A stretch of DNA of 64,000 bases from Rehmannia glutinosa (taxonomy: Eukaryota > Streptophyta > Magnoliopsida > Lamiales > Orobanchaceae): positions 61,489,267 through 61,553,266 of the forward strand of contig CM071934.1 of the NCBI GenBank assembly GCA_016081115.2. The letters run 5' to 3'. The notes beneath the pieces were generated by a model. The model was not told where the DNA came from. It worked only from the letters and a program-made list of their open reading frames with translations, and did not search any database. Positions 11,910 to 24,244 of this stretch are shown in pieces; within the stretch, counting starts at the first letter, position 1, and each line of letters starts with the position of its first letter. The translations under genes were made by a program, and so were the position numbers.

Positions 11910-12842
11910 TGTAATTGATTTGAAAATCACCTGGAAAATAACACAAGCAAAATAACACATAGAACGCACAATACGAGATAGGGGTTAGGAATTTTGCAAC
12001 AACTCAAGAATTATGCATCTTTGTCATCAATTCATGATCAAATAACCTTTAGTGCACAATGATGACAAGAATCAAAATGCCTAGGTGTAATATTTTTCAT
12101 TGAGGCATTTTAACAAACACTTTGTAGGCATATATGCAAAGAAGAGATGAACACCAAACTTGAAATTCAATTCATGCCCAATTTTCAACACCAACCAATT
12201 CAAGCACAATATAGTCATATATCATCACAATTTATCAAAATATTATCAAGAATTTCGAAATTACAATGATATTGCACATTCCCACATTTCAACCCTAGGC
12301 TAGAAAATTTGAAGAAAATTGGTGTACAATTGAAGCTCACTTACCCAATTGATGAAGAAGATGAAGATGATGATTAAGTTGCTCAATTGCCCACTTGAAT
12401 GATGTATAAGTGGAAGACTTGGTGGGATTTTTGTAGAAGAAGGAGAAATAGGCGTGTGAGGGTGTGTGTGTTCTGTAAAAAAAATAAGGCTGTGAGCAGC
12501 CTTATACTTACTCCCTTTCGATCGGGCGCTAGTCTTTAGGGATCGGGCGCCGCAAAGACCAGCGCACACTACCCGCCCGCTGTCCCAACCTGCCAAGGCA
12601 GTGCCCTACGCCCCTCCATCTTCGCAAATTTTTTTTATATAAATTAAAATCTCAATTTAACCAAAAATTTAAAATCACACACAAATTAATTCACACAAAA
12701 AATTACACCAAAATTCAAATAAATACACACCAAACTAAAAGAAAATAAAATCACACAAAAATTCGATCACACAAAAATCACTTGGGTTGCCTCCTAAGAA
12801 GCGCTAAATTTATAGTCGTTAGCCGGACTCAACTACTCCGGC
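11910..12842 (-). other. Athila spacer between integrase and extra ORF
   Basis: Non-coding; AT-rich with a GC-rich patch at 12520-12610 containing repeated GATCGGGCGC and GCGCC words. Such spacers are usual between pol and the last ORF of Athila elements. Confidence 0.5.
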
Positions 12843-14073
12843 TCAAGAATTTTCATCACCAAGTGGAATATTTAAAACCTTCCTTGCTTCGTTCCCGAAA
12901 TAATGTTTCAATCGTTGTCCGTTTACTTGGAATGAATTCCCATCGTTTCCTCTCAACTCGACGGCACCATAAGGAAACACACGTTCAACCACAAATGGTC
13001 CGGACCATCGCGACTTGAGTTTACCTGGAAAGAGTTTCAATCGAGAATTGAACAATAACACCTGTTGGCCGGGTAAGAATTCACGTCGCAAAATCATTTG
13101 ATCATGCCATTTTTTCGTTTTTTCTTTATACATTTTGGCATTTTCATATGATTCTTGACGAAATTCTTCCATTTCGTTTAATTGAAGTAATCGGTTTTCA
13201 CCGGCCTCTTTTAAGTAAAAATTCAATTTCTTAATTGCCCAATAAGCTCGATGCTCAAGTTCAACCGGCAAATGGCACGCTTTACCAAACACCAATCGAT
13301 ATGGTGACATACCAATGGGTGTTTTATAAGCGTCGGCGATAAGCCCACAAAGCATCATCGAGCTTTTGTGCCCAATCCTTTCGATTAAAACTCATCGTTT
13401 TTTCAAGAATTTGTTTCACTTCACGATTGGAAATTTCGGCTTGACCATTAGATTGAGGATGGTAGCCAAGCGCAATTTTGTGGCGCACACCAAATTTAGC
13501 AAGAAGGTTATTAAATAATTTATTACAAAAATGCGTACCTTCATCACTTACAATAGCTTGAGGAGTACCAAACCAGGGTGAAAATATGCTTGTGCAAGAA
13601 TTTTAGTACTACCTTAGCATCATTCGTTGGTGTAGCAATCGCCTCAACCCACTTGGAGACGTAATCAACCGCAAGCAAAATGTACAAATTTCCATGGGGA
13701 CGCGGAAATGGCCCCATAAAGTCAATACCCCATACATCAAACAACTCCACCTCCATTATGTTTGTCAAAGGAAGCTCATGACGCCGTGAAATATTACCAA
13801 CCCTTTGGCATCGATCACAAGTCTTTACAAAAGCATAACAATCTTTGAATAATGTTGGCCAATAAAAACCAGATTGTAGTACCTTTGCGGCTATTCGGGT
13901 TGTCCGAAATGTCCACCGTAAGATGAGGAATGACAATGTTGAAGAATCTCTCCAATTTCTTCCTTAGGAACACAACGGCGAATGATAGAATCAGCGCATC
14001 TCTTGAAAGAATGGATCATCCCACAAATAAGATTTAACATCATGTAGGAATTTTTCTTTTGGTGTGAAGTCAA
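12843..14073 (-). pseudogene. Athila integrase, broken
   Basis: The zinc-binding region is visible as EEIGEILQHCHSSSYGGHFG followed by CDRCQRVGNISRRHELP. The catalytic core has DVWGIDFMGPFPRPHG with the first Asp, then VDYVSKWVEAIA, and a degenerate middle (13380-13560) with stops and shifts in which QSNGQAEISNREVKQILEKT is still readable. The C-terminal part, 12843-13358, is open: PYRLVFGKACHLPVELEHRA, then the GPF/Y-like SRWSGPFVVERVFPYGAVEL. In the family the enzyme joins the retrotransposon cDNA to the chromosome. Several indels make this copy inactive. Confidence 0.8.
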
Positions 14074-14179
14074 GTCCGGTGGAAAAACTCCTCCCGCAAG
14101 GTAATTAACAAAATTTGCGTACCAAGGTAATGATGTCTCGCACGCATAATTTGTTCATCAGAAATGATTCTTTTATGGA

Positions 14180-15672
14180 CTCTCAATCACCCCGTGAGGT
14201 TGCTCAAGCGGGATAGATGATCGGCAACCACATTTTCGCTTCTTTTTTATCCCGAATCTCAATATCAAATTCTTGCAAGAGCAAAATCCATCGAATTAAT
14301 CGAGGTTTTGCATCCTTTTTGGAGAAAAGATATCGGATTGCCGCATGATCCGTATAAATAATCACCTTTGTACCCATCAAGTAAGCTCGGAATTTATCAA
14401 ATGCAAAAACTACGCCAACATCTCTTTTTCGTGTGATGGTGTAGTTTTATTGGGCGTTGTCCATGGTCCGCTTGCGTAGTAAATTGCTTTAAAATTCTGT
14501 CTCGCCTCCGACCAAGAACGGCACCCACCGCATAATCACTTGCATCGCACATAAGCTCAAATGGTTGAGTCCAATCGCACTATCATAATAGAGAGTCAAA
14601 CGAGTGCTTTTTTATCTGTTCAAATGCCGCAAACAAGACTCATCAAAGCAAAAGATATATCTTTTCAAGAAGATTACAAAGTGGTTTAACAATTTTTGAA
14701 AAATCTTTTATAAATCTCCTATAAAATCCTCGCATGCCCTAAAAAGCTTCTTATGCCTTTCACATTTGAAGGTGGGGTAGCTTTTCAATAGCCACAACTT
14801 TCGTCTGTCAACTTCCAAACTGTACAAGAAATACGATGCCCAAATACAATCCCTTCTTTGACCATAAAGTGACATTTTTCCCAATTAAGTACAAGATTAG
14901 TTTCCTCACAACGTTGCAAAACCGGAGATAAGTTATGCAAACAATGGTCAAAAGAAGTACCAAAAATAGAAAAATCGTCCATAAAAATCTCCATGATTTC
15001 CTCAACCATACCATGAAAAATCGCCATCATACACCGAAAAGTAGCGGTGCATTACATAATCCAAATGGCATCATGCGAAATGTAAAAGTACCATATGGAC
15101 ATGTAAAAGTGGTCTTTTCTTGATCCTCGGGGCAATGGCGATTTGATTATACCTGAATAGCCATCAAGAAAACAATAGTATTTGTAACCGCCAACCTTGC
15201 CCAACATTTGGTCAATAAAGGGGAGGGAAAAATGATCCTTACGAGTAGCTTTATTCAATTTCCTATAATCAATACATACTCGCCATCCTGTGACAGTTCG
15301 TATATAAATTAATTCATTATTATCATTTTTCACAACTGTCATTCCTCCCTTTTAGGAACACTTTGTCTGCAGGACTCACCCATGAACTATCGAAATGGCA
15401 TAAATGATATCCGCCTTTAGCCACTTTAAAACCTCATTTCTCACAACTTCTTTCATTGTGGGATTAAGTCGTCTTTGGTGCTCAATAGATGGTTTATAAG
15501 ATTCTTCCATTAAAATTTTGTGCATTACAATGGAAGGACTTATACCTTTCAAATCAGAAATATACCAACCCAAAGCCGACTTATGTTCACGAAGCACACG
15601 CAACAACTTATCCAATTCGGGTGAAGATAATGAAGCAAAAACAATTACCGGGTAAGTTTTATCTTTTCCCAA
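14180..15672 (-). pseudogene. Athila reverse transcriptase and RNase H, broken
   Basis: RT starts near 15672 with GKDKTYPVIVFASLSSPEL and LRVLREHKSALGWYI. Then come TVTGWRVCIDYRKLNKATR (15052-15342) and IMEIFMDDFSIFG with the FMDD catalytic pair (14785-15030), followed by NWEKCHFMVKEGIVFGH. RNase H remains include VIIYTDHAAIRYLFSKKDAK and RLIRWILLLQEFDIEIRD at about 14260-14400. Stops and shifts occur between every block. In an active element these domains copy genomic RNA into DNA. Confidence 0.8.
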
Positions 15673-15772
15673 AAATGCATATTGAAGATGTTAGGAAGTT
15701 CCTTTAGTTCTAAAGTACCTTTTGGAATATTTTCAATATTGGCATTTTCTAATGCTTCCTTTTGTTTTTCTT

Positions 15773-16390
15773 TTACAATTTCTTTAGCCTCAAGGAAAAA
15801 ATAAACTCAAGCAAATTAATATCATCACTATCTTCCTCATCACATTTCATTATTGAATTAATCAAACAATGTTCTAACGGATCTTTTAAATCTTGTTTTA
15901 TAACTTCCGTTTGATCACATTGTTCGATCATATCAATAAAATGACATGTGTGAGGTTCTTCTTGAAATTTCATTGCTTTATAAATGTTAAACAAGACTCA
16001 TCATCATTTACCCGTAATGTTAACTCTCCTTGTTGCACGTCAATTAGAGCTTGTCTGTTGCTAGAAAAAGGTCTTCCAAGAATCAATGGCATTTCATGAT
16101 CTTCTTTCATATCCAACACCACAAAGTCCATAGGAAATATGAATTTATCCACTTTGATCAACACATCTTCAATCACTCCTCTTGGGTAGGTGAGTGATCT
16201 ATCGGCTAATTGCAATGTGATGGTGGGATGCGTTATTTCTCCAAGGCCAAGTTTCGAAAACAGATAACGGCATAAGATTAATGCTAGCACCTAAATCACA
16301 AAGAGCCTTATTAAAATAAGAATCACCAATAGTGCAAGGGATAGTGAAACTCCCTGGATCTCTTAATTTTTGTGGCAGCTTTCTTTGCAA
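15773..16390 (-). pseudogene. Athila aspartic protease region, broken
   Basis: The motif CDLGASINLMPLSVF near 16300 is the retropepsin active site in the DLGAS form typical of Athila. It is followed by TITLQLADRSLTYPRGVIED and DHEMPLILGRPF (flap and C-terminal parts). The acidic linker to RT is at 15773-15994. A frameshift separates the active site from the following block. In the family this enzyme processes the Gag-Pol precursor. Confidence 0.75.
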
Positions 16391-16554
16391 AATGGCGCTA
16401 CATTCTTCTGTGAGATAGACCGTCTCGTATGCCTCCTTCTCTTTCTCGACATCACATCCTTCATGAATTTTGCATAGTTTGGCATTTGCTCAAGTGCATC
16501 GGCAAAAGGGATGTTGATGTGAATTTTCTTGAATATTTCCAAAAACTTGGAAAA

Positions 16555-18129
16555 TTAAGCGTCCAACTTTTTCTTCTGAAATCTCTGTGGAAAAGGAAGA
16601 GAATTTGGTAACACATTATCAGAACTGGAAATTGGTTTTACCTTAGTTTTTGCATTTTCTGATTGCTTATCAATGCCCTCTTCATTGTGGAGTGTTTCAG
16701 AGCTTGCTTCAGGTTCATTGGTGGCGTGAGTAGGCATCTTTGGTTCATGATATTCCGTTCCACTTCTCAACTTAATGGCCTTGCAATGCTCACGTGGGTT
16801 CACCTCGGTGTTACTTGGAAACGTATCAACTTTCTGTTGTGAATTAATAGCTGTGGCCAATTGACCCACATGTGTTCCCAAAGATTTGAGATGACTTTCA
16901 ATTGTTGTAACCCTTGAACCCAAATTTTCTATGTTAGAATCGGCCTTGTTCATCCTTGCTCTTGATTCTACAAGGAATGAACTAAGTAATTCTTCCAAAG
17001 ACGGCTTTTGTTCTCCCACGTGTGTACTAGTACTTGCTTGGTTTTGAAACCCCGGAGGTGGTTGCAACACATTTCTCGTATTGCTATACGAGAAATTTTC
17101 ATGATTGCGAAGTCCCGGATGATAATGCGTCGGCAATTGATTCCCTCGATTGTTGTTCACATAATTCGCTTGTTCCGTATCGGGATTCACAATTTCTTGA
17201 CTTATCTCCATGACTGCCTCTGGTTGTTGTTTTCCACTCGAATTTAGTGTAGCAATTTGCTTTGACAAGGCGGAAATTTGAGAGGCCAATGCGGACATAG
17301 TATCAAGTTCAAGAACACCGGCCACTTTTCTTGGCGTAGATCTCTCAGAAGGCCATTGATAACTATTGGCAGCCATTTCTTCGAGTAAAAGCATGGCTTC
17401 ACTTGGAGTTTCAGCCATCAATGTACCTCATTGCCGCAAAGATCTATAATAGTTGTCGAATGCCCATTCATACCATTGTAGAAATACAAAGAACTTTTTG
17501 CCAATCTGCGCACCGTGTTGTGGACACCTCCTCAATAATTCTTTGAATCGCTCCCAAGCTTCGTAGAGTGGCTCAAAGTCAAGTTGATGAAATTGAGCAA
17601 TCTCACTTTTCAGTTGAAGTGTCTTGCTAGGTGGAAAGAATTTTGCCATGAATTTTTCAGTGAGATCATTCCAACTAGTGATACTTCCAGGTGGGAAGGT
17701 TTGAAGCCATTGTCTAGCTTTATCACGAAGTGAAAACGGAAATAACCTCAACCGAATAGCTTCATCGGGAACCCCATTCATTTTGATAGTGTCAAATATC
17801 TCGAAAAAAATAGCCAGATGAGCATTCGGGTCATCTACGGCACTACCCCCAAACTGATTCTGTTGCACCATGTTTATTAAGGCCGGCTTCAATTTAAAAT
17901 TATTCGCATTGATAGGTTGGCGAACAATGCCCGAATAATTTTGATTCGTAGTTGGTCGAAAATAGTCTCGAATGGCCCTTTCCGTTGGTGCATCAATAGG
18001 TATGCATTCTTCATCATCACCATTTCTGCCATTTTTGCAAATTCAATTCTCGTGCGGCTCTAATCTTTGAAGTGTTCTTTCAATTTCTGGATCAAATAAG
18101 ATTAAATTAGCACTTTTATTTTTTCGCAT
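16555..18129 (-). pseudogene. Athila Gag, broken
   Basis: The ATG at 18129 opens MRKNKSANLILFDPEIERTL, a standard Athila Gag start. Then come INMVQQNQFGGSAVDDPNAH and LRLFPFSLRDKARQWLQTFP (17428-17892) with YEAWERFKELLRRCPQHG. The C-terminal half, 16555-17421, opens with MMAETPSEAMLLLEEMAANS and carries a long polar, low-complexity tail. The start region has a stop near 18045, and a shift lies at 17421-17428. Gag would form the cytoplasmic particle. It directly follows the PBS on the minus strand. Confidence 0.8.
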
Positions 18130-18236
18130 CAACAAGAGAAAGCAAAAATGACAATAACCCTATTGTAACAAAAAAAACAATCTAAATTAAAGTAAAACTA
18201 CTAAGTAATAATATTAGCGCAAATAAGATGAATTAT

Positions 18237-18253
18237 TCCCAAAAGCGGTGCCA
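18237..18253 (-). promoter_or_regulatory. Athila primer binding site, tRNA-Asp type
   Basis: Minus strand TGGCACCGCTTTTGGGA, six bases inside the 5' LTR end, resembles the tRNA-Asp-complementary PBS usual for Athila, with several substitutions. Confidence 0.6.
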
Positions 18254-18258
18254 AAACT

Positions 18259-19637
18259 TGTTAGAAATTTTTCTAACCGCAAGTCTACGGTGTCAAGTTT
18301 TAATATAGAGAGAAGTAGGGTTATCGAATCCACAGGGGAATAATTATCGAATTATCGCTAAGTACTATAATATAGTAGTCTAACTTTATTTAGAAATTCA
18401 AAGTTTGATGGAGTTGATTATGCTAAAATACCAAAATTAAATCAAGAATATGAAAATATCAATGAGTTTATCCAAATGATTAAATGAATTCTAGAGGTGT
18501 GATGAATCTAATTATCCCTTATGTTATCAATATGGTTTATCAATCATCAATTACCAATTTATAAGTCAAGATTTCTACAATAATCATTTCCTCTCTCAAG
18601 TACCAAATGATTTTAGATTCAATTGGGAAATCAATATCTCTATAAAAATCACCAATTAAAATCTCAATAAAAACTATGAATCTTGATAAATGACTTCAAA
18701 GGATTCACAAATCTCTCAATTCTATGAGATCCAGTCATGCTATTCCAAGGTCATGTATTCAATTACCTCTCTCTCAAGTGTCAAATCAAATACACCAAAC
18801 AATCTAAATTATTGATCAAGTAATTTAGAAGCAATAGTTCCAAATAGCACAAATAAATTGATAGATCTAGATTGACAAACCACAATCTCAAAACACAAGT
18901 TCAAACATAGATTACACCATCCCTCTAGAATTATAGAGTTTAGCTCATGATTGAAGAAAATGAATCCATAAGAATACAACAATACATCTTACAAGATATG
19001 GAGAAAGCAACAAAATAAGAACAAGAGTTGAGGGATCTTCTCTATTTCTAGATGATAGAGCCTCCAATCTTATTATCCAAGCTCTTCCCAAGATGTTCCA
19101 AACCTTCTTCTCTGTCTTGTGGTTTGTTTTCTTGTCTTCCCAAGGGTCCAAGATCCCTAATTTCAAGCCCCAAGGCTAGTATTTATAGTCCCACAAAAGT
19201 CCAAAAAGGGGGTAGGTGAACTGGGAAATTCCGCTTTGGTGAGCAAGGGCGCCAAACATCATACAAGCAAAATAACGCCGCCGGGCTGCTCGGGCGCCCA
19301 GCAGCGCCCCTTCCTTGCAATCATCCCGGCGCTGCAGCGCCACACATGCCTCACACTCTTCGCTTCGAGCAGTCAGAGCGCCCACACATGCCTCACACTC
19401 TCATCGCCCTGTCATCCTTAGGCCAAAATACGATTTTTTTCTTCTTCAAGCGCGATTTCTTCTTTCTTCTTGCCGTTTTTCGTCGTTTTCTTCATTTCTC
19501 GGCTACCAAATCTGTATTGATTCTTCATCGACACTAATTGAAATAAATTGGACTCTAACGACTCTAAAAACACCCAAAAATAAAACCAAATTCTAATCTA
19601 AAATACTCAAATAAGTTGGTAAAATACCAACTTAACA
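18259..19637 (-). repeat. Athila 5' LTR (right copy, 1379 bp)
   Basis: Starts TGTTAAGTTGGTATTTTACC on the minus strand and ends at TTTCTAACA next to the PBS. TG and CA ends are intact. It differs from the left copy mainly in the GC-rich patch at 19243-19420. Confidence 0.85.
19179..19188 (-). promoter_or_regulatory. TATA box of Athila 5' LTR
   Basis: Minus-strand CTATAAATAC. The equivalent in the other LTR is at 8235-8244. It lies just downstream (minus direction) of the GC-rich patch. Confidence 0.55.
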
Positions 19638-21932
19638 CTGCACCAGACCTAAACTTTAAAATTTGAAATTTTTACTCTTAAGATACTGGGAATTACATAT
19701 TTTAAAAGTATTCCAAAAATCCAAGTGGTTAGGGCTTGGAAAGCAATTTTAATAAAATTGAGGGACTAATGTGTAAAATACTAAACTTGAGGACCCAAAT
19801 GAAATTTCCAGGACTTATGCAGCCTATGCACCTAGAAATACTAACTTAACTATAAACTAATTATATTTTGGACCCAAGGTTCCAATTTCATAACAATTGG
19901 ACCCCTAAAAGCCTTAAAGGCAATTATTTTAAAATGGGACAAAAATGATATTTTCAAAAGTTAAAGGACCTACACTTATTTCTTTTAAAAACTGCTTTTG
20001 TCCCAATATCCCACTAACCTTAGTGACATTTTTCAACTGGAATCACATTAAAAGACCTTCCGGTTTGTGAGTTCCGATTATTTTAAACTTAAGGTCCAAA
20101 TTGGCAATTTTTACAAATTTGGGGCCAATGTGAGAATTTTATAAAAACTCGACCTCAAAACATTAAAAACCTGAATCTCTGGATAATTTAGAGAATTTAG
20201 GAACTGACCTCATAATTTTTCAAGGTCGGGATAGTTATTTATTCAATTTTTAACCCCAAAAGTGTTGGTTTTTACAAAACGGGGCTAAATTATAAATTTT
20301 CTTTTATAAAGGACCTAACTCACATTATTTTCTCTTTTACTAAAATAGCCCTGGACCTTCTGACTTGGAGATTTAATTAAAGTATTTTATTTTCCAAAAA
20401 CCCTTGACTTATCGGATCAATTTGACCGATTAATATCCGATCGCGAGTGACTTCCTCGCCTTGCGATTTGAATCTATAACGGGACTTATGTTCCACCTCA
20501 TCTTTCAAGATATCGAAGGTTGCTTATCCTTCCGATAATCATCTTCATCCAAAAACTCCACCAACGCCAAAAAATTGCCCTCGCGTATATTCCAAAATTT
20601 TCTGAATTGCTTCCCCTGAATCAATAATATTCGATTGTCTGGTTGGTATCTGTACTTGTATTTACCTTCTGCCTGAGTCAACTTGTGTGTGTCGAGCTCA
20701 TAGTCGGAATGGATACGTCGGGGATGGAACCGGGTAGCTTTTGGCGCTATTCCACTCTTTCGGCCCCATCGCCCTAATCCCGCAATCGAGGGACGGAGTT
20801 TGTCCGGGAAGCGGGTCGTAGTACTTGAGGTATAATCATGATTATGACAAACCGAGACTTGCAAGCTCCACTTTGTGGATTTTGTCTTTGCCTATGGAGC
20901 GATAAGGTGACCGGGTCTTGGATCATCCGCCGGGAGTTACAAAGAAGAACAAAGAAATCGATGTCTAATCCACACGATTCCGGAGTTATCGGACCCGATT
21001 TGGTTATCGCACACAACCGCTACTTGTTTTGCATTGGTTGGCGCTACAAACCAGACGCAACCATTATCGCCTTGCATGGGATTGGCGTTACATTTCCGCA
21101 CGCAATCCTACTGTCTTGATCAATCACATATTGCATGTGTGACCATGAACTGTTTTCTCGAATCGTATAAGTATATTATTTAAATATATTTATCACAACG
21201 CTTATGAACTGTGTGTGTGTTAATTCATGCATCATACTCACGCGTTTTCATATAATTGTTTTCTCACATTAACTATATATCGCCACACTTGCACACGATC
21301 ACCCCATCCACCGAGATTTCTGTCTCATCCCCACCTATTTTCTAACCTTAGATGAGGACTTTGTTGAAGATCTTTGAACCGACCACGGATTGAGCCTTGT
21401 ACTCCGCTTGTTGGATTTACTACTTCTTCTTGTTGTTGTTGGACTCTTTTCTTGTGTTGTTGTTGGACTCTTGTATTTATTTCCATTCCAGTTTGTAACT
21501 GAAGGGCGTAGGACCCTTTGACTTTAAGTTGTTATATTTGGTTGATTTTTTCGGGTATGTAATTTGGATTATGGATTGTGGACTCGTAAGTTGTATTTGT
21601 ACTTGTTATTTATTTCATTTTGCTATTTAGACTCTGTTTCATTGGGTTCTCGTTCATATTTGTCTAGACTGTTTGGTTATTGTATTTAAGTTGTGGATCG
21701 TCATCGCGTTCTGTTTGGGGCGTGACATATTATTTATTTATATATTTCTAAAATTCATTAATTGTATAAATAGGTTGAATTATTTTTGAATAATGAATTT
21801 TTGGTTAATTTTTGTATTAAAATTGTAAGTTATTTTTATGAATTCCATATTTTCTCAAACTCATTTAATATTTTTTTTATAGAAAACTGTACAGTTTCAG
21901 TAGGCACATCTTCGAATCTGGCGAATAGAATT

Positions 21933-23474
21933 TGTAGGTCCCAAGGGGTGCGAGTGTAAGGTTTAGAAGGGGGTTGAATAAACCTTACCAATTTTTCGAT
22001 TTAGTCTGTTAAAAGTTTGAGTTAATACTTCATGACTAAGTCTTGATGGACAACTAAGTTAGTTAACCAAAGAATGTTAGGCACTCAAGCACTCGATCGA
22101 GTTTGTTGATAGAATAACTTACCGCTTAGTAAGACTTAAACTTAACTAATCGTGATATGATTTTAGCGGAAGACTTAACACCCTTGAATTGGTTTGAGTT
22201 TGTTTTAATACTTGGTTTTAGCACTTTGTTGATTATCAATTGGATAGCAAATTTATCAGCAGATATTGAAATAATATGCAGAAATTAAAGTGTAGTAATG
22301 TAAATGACACAATAAATTTTATAGAGGTTCGAAGATGGGGTAATTCTTCTACTCCTCTCTTCTCCAACTCCTGGAGGAATCCACTAAGTATTGATCAATG
22401 TACAAAGTGGTTATCAGTCCAGATGCAAGTCTTGATCACACACGGTGACTTGATACTTTGGGACTCGACGGAGATGCCTTGGTCACACGGTGGCTTCTCG
22501 ACGACTCGGCTTCTTCACAGGCGGTGCGCCTTTGCTACTCTGAGCCCACTTGCTCAAGCTTCTTGGATTTGATCACGAAGCCCTCCAAAAACTTGAGGAC
22601 CGGTTCGACCTTGAACCTTTCTACAATCCTTTGTGGAATGTAGACCCCTTGATTCTTCAATTGTTTCCTCTTCAATGATTGAAGTTGTCTTTCCTTCACG
22701 GTGAGTGTTGGATTGATTTCCTTCACAATGTAGGCTTGAGGATTGAACTTGAATGACTTGAGTAGGTTATAGTTTGAATAAGAGCTTGAAAGTTCCGGTG
22801 ACGATTGTTAACCTTTTCTCAAATAGATTCTCGGCCTTTTATAGTGTTCTTTTGAAAATTTGCCCGTTGAAGAGATAGGTTAATTTTCAAAAGACACTTG
22901 TGGTCGTTGGCTTGTCTTGTTGCGATTCTTGGAATTGACATTTCCTGTATGAATGAGTCTTTAGCTTTCGAGTTCGACACACAGTGCAAGAGCTTCCCAT
23001 TAGTTTATTCCTTTTGCACGCTCGGATTTCGAGCACTTTAAGAAAGACAAGATGGAAGTATTACTTGTTTAAGTAATTTTCTTGACTTCGTGCAACGGAT
23101 CTCTTTCGATTATCTCGACTTGACCGCATTTCCTTGACTTCCCAGGTGACTTCGAGTCACTTTCAATCATTGGATGACTCATCCGTCACTTCAACTTTAG
23201 ACTTGGCTATCTTGAGTTGACTTGATCGACACTTCACTCATTGCATCTCGTTGCACCTTGTCGAGTTCTGTCTTCTCTTACCACACTCACCGCCTCTCAC
23301 GGTGAGTCTTCTTCTAGTCTCCGGTTGGCTTCTTGCATATTTTGGCTTAGTCGACTTTAACTCATTTCGACCACCCTATCTATTACAATGCAATTTACAA
23401 CAAAAATGGGGTGCCAACTTTCTATTATAAGTTTTACATGGCATTCATCAAAATCTAAAAATTAATTTCCCAAT
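21933..23474 (-). mobile_element. Solo LTR of the SIRE-like Copia family
   Basis: Homologous along its length to the LTR at 46130-47714: both begin TGTAGG(T/C)CCCAA on the plus strand and end near AAATTTCCCAA. The pentamer GAATT flanks it on both sides (21928-21932 and 23475-23479). No internal sequence is present, so it is a solo LTR from LTR-LTR recombination. It interrupts the Helitron. A minus-strand TATA box (TATAAAAGG) is at 22835-22843. Confidence 0.85.
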
Positions 23475-23650
23475 GAATTGATTTGCAAGTTTCATCGAAC
23501 AGACTATTTATCAACCTGTCGAGCTCATCGCTTAGTGACATCACAAATGGTATATTCAATATTTTGTTTTGTCTGTTCATTTTTTAAATAATAAATAATT
23601 CATGTACATATATATGTTTTCTTTGACACATGCAATTGAACTTTTGGCAG

Positions 23651-23880
23651 TCGTGGTTCCCAGCTTAAAAGGTCTATCTCGAAAAAATATCAACAATGTT
23701 AGCACTTCATTTGGTGATATATCTGTAACATCTTCCAATAGGAGCTCTAATACAGAAGTGATCATTGATCTCACTCTCGATGATTATGATCAAACTGATG
23801 CGAGTGGAGCAAATACTATAATCAGTGAAAATTTTAGGACTGATGTAACTCAATCTCATTTAATTGAGTCATCACCTTGA
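23651..23880 (+). pseudogene. Candidate C-terminal exon of the Helitron RPA-like gene
   Basis: An open frame follows a possible acceptor (TTTTGGCAG) and ends at TGA 23878-23880. It encodes VVPSLKGLSRKNINNVSTSF and then a polar acidic tail with TEVIIDLTLDDYDQTDASG. Its position, downstream of the RPA exons once the insertions are removed and just before the helicase remnant, suggests it is the tail of the RPA-like protein. The sequence itself matches no domain I can name, so the link is inference. Confidence 0.4.
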
Positions 23881-23904
23881 TTATCATTGGTAATTATAAC
23901 TAAT

Positions 23905-24121
23905 TGTTTTGTATGCAATGACTATTAACAAGACCCAAGGACAATCTCTCTCCAATGTGGGGTTGTATTTGAAAATTCATATTTTTATACATGGTCGATT
24001 ATACGTTGTTGTCTCTTGAGTTACGAATCTGAAATTTGAAAATATCAATTTGTGGAGACGATAAATCAAAAAAAAGCGGATGAATAATGTTGTGTACAAG
24101 GAAGTATTCCAAAATGTATAA
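23905..24121 (+). pseudogene. Helitron PIF1-type helicase, C-terminal remnant
   Basis: AMTINKTQGQSLSNVGLYL is the conserved late helicase motif of PIF1/RepHel proteins. IHGRLYVVVS, a stop, then VTN corresponds to the motif VI region, usually LYVALSRVTS. A tail around NNVVYKEVFQNV ends at TAA 24119-24121. Stops and small indels make it non-functional. It lies 150 bp before the Helitron end, where this domain normally finishes. Confidence 0.75.
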
Positions 24122-24244
24122 TTATTGGATGTAGTTATTTAACTTGATTTTTTTTCTCGAGTTTCTATTGTTCAGTTATACATTATTTTATATTGTAATT
24201 CTTATATACACATAATTTACATTCAACAACACAATTCATCCCAT

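Larger units (their letters stand above)
7319..19637 (-). mobile_element. Athila-type Ty3/gypsy retrotransposon, rearranged
   Basis: On the minus strand the order is LTR (19637-18259), PBS, gag, protease, RT-RNase H, integrase, a non-coding gap, an extra ORF, a 3' untranslated region, then a second LTR (8725-7319). LTRs begin TGTTAAGTTGG and end TTTCTAACA. The PBS resembles the tRNA-Asp type used by Athila. The gag, the DLGAS protease and the extra ORF downstream of integrase are Athila hallmarks. All ORFs carry stops or frameshifts. Between the 3' LTR and the 3' untranslated region lies a 1.46-kb copy of the host LTR (8726-10186), so the element did not get its present form by simple insertion. 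The flanking pentamers GCGCA and CTGCA match at only three of five positions. Confidence 0.8.
5341..21727 (+). mobile_element. Solo LTR of a chromovirus (Tekay/Del-like) gypsy element, about 4.06 kb, split by Athila insertion
   Basis: The left end starts TGTGAAGCCTCGATTTTTCC and the right end finishes TTTGGGGCGTGACA, both typical of plant chromovirus LTRs. The 5 bases before (5336-5340) and after (21728-21732) are both TATTA, a perfect TSD. Without the Athila block, 5341-7318 joins 19638-21727 into one LTR with no internal gag-pol, so it is a solo LTR. Its inside is rich in phrases such as GGACTAAATTGCAA, common in these LTRs. Near the right end are about three 44-bp units around TTGGCGCTACAAACC and CGCAACC (21000-21110). 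Frames within it are not genes. Confidence 0.7.
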
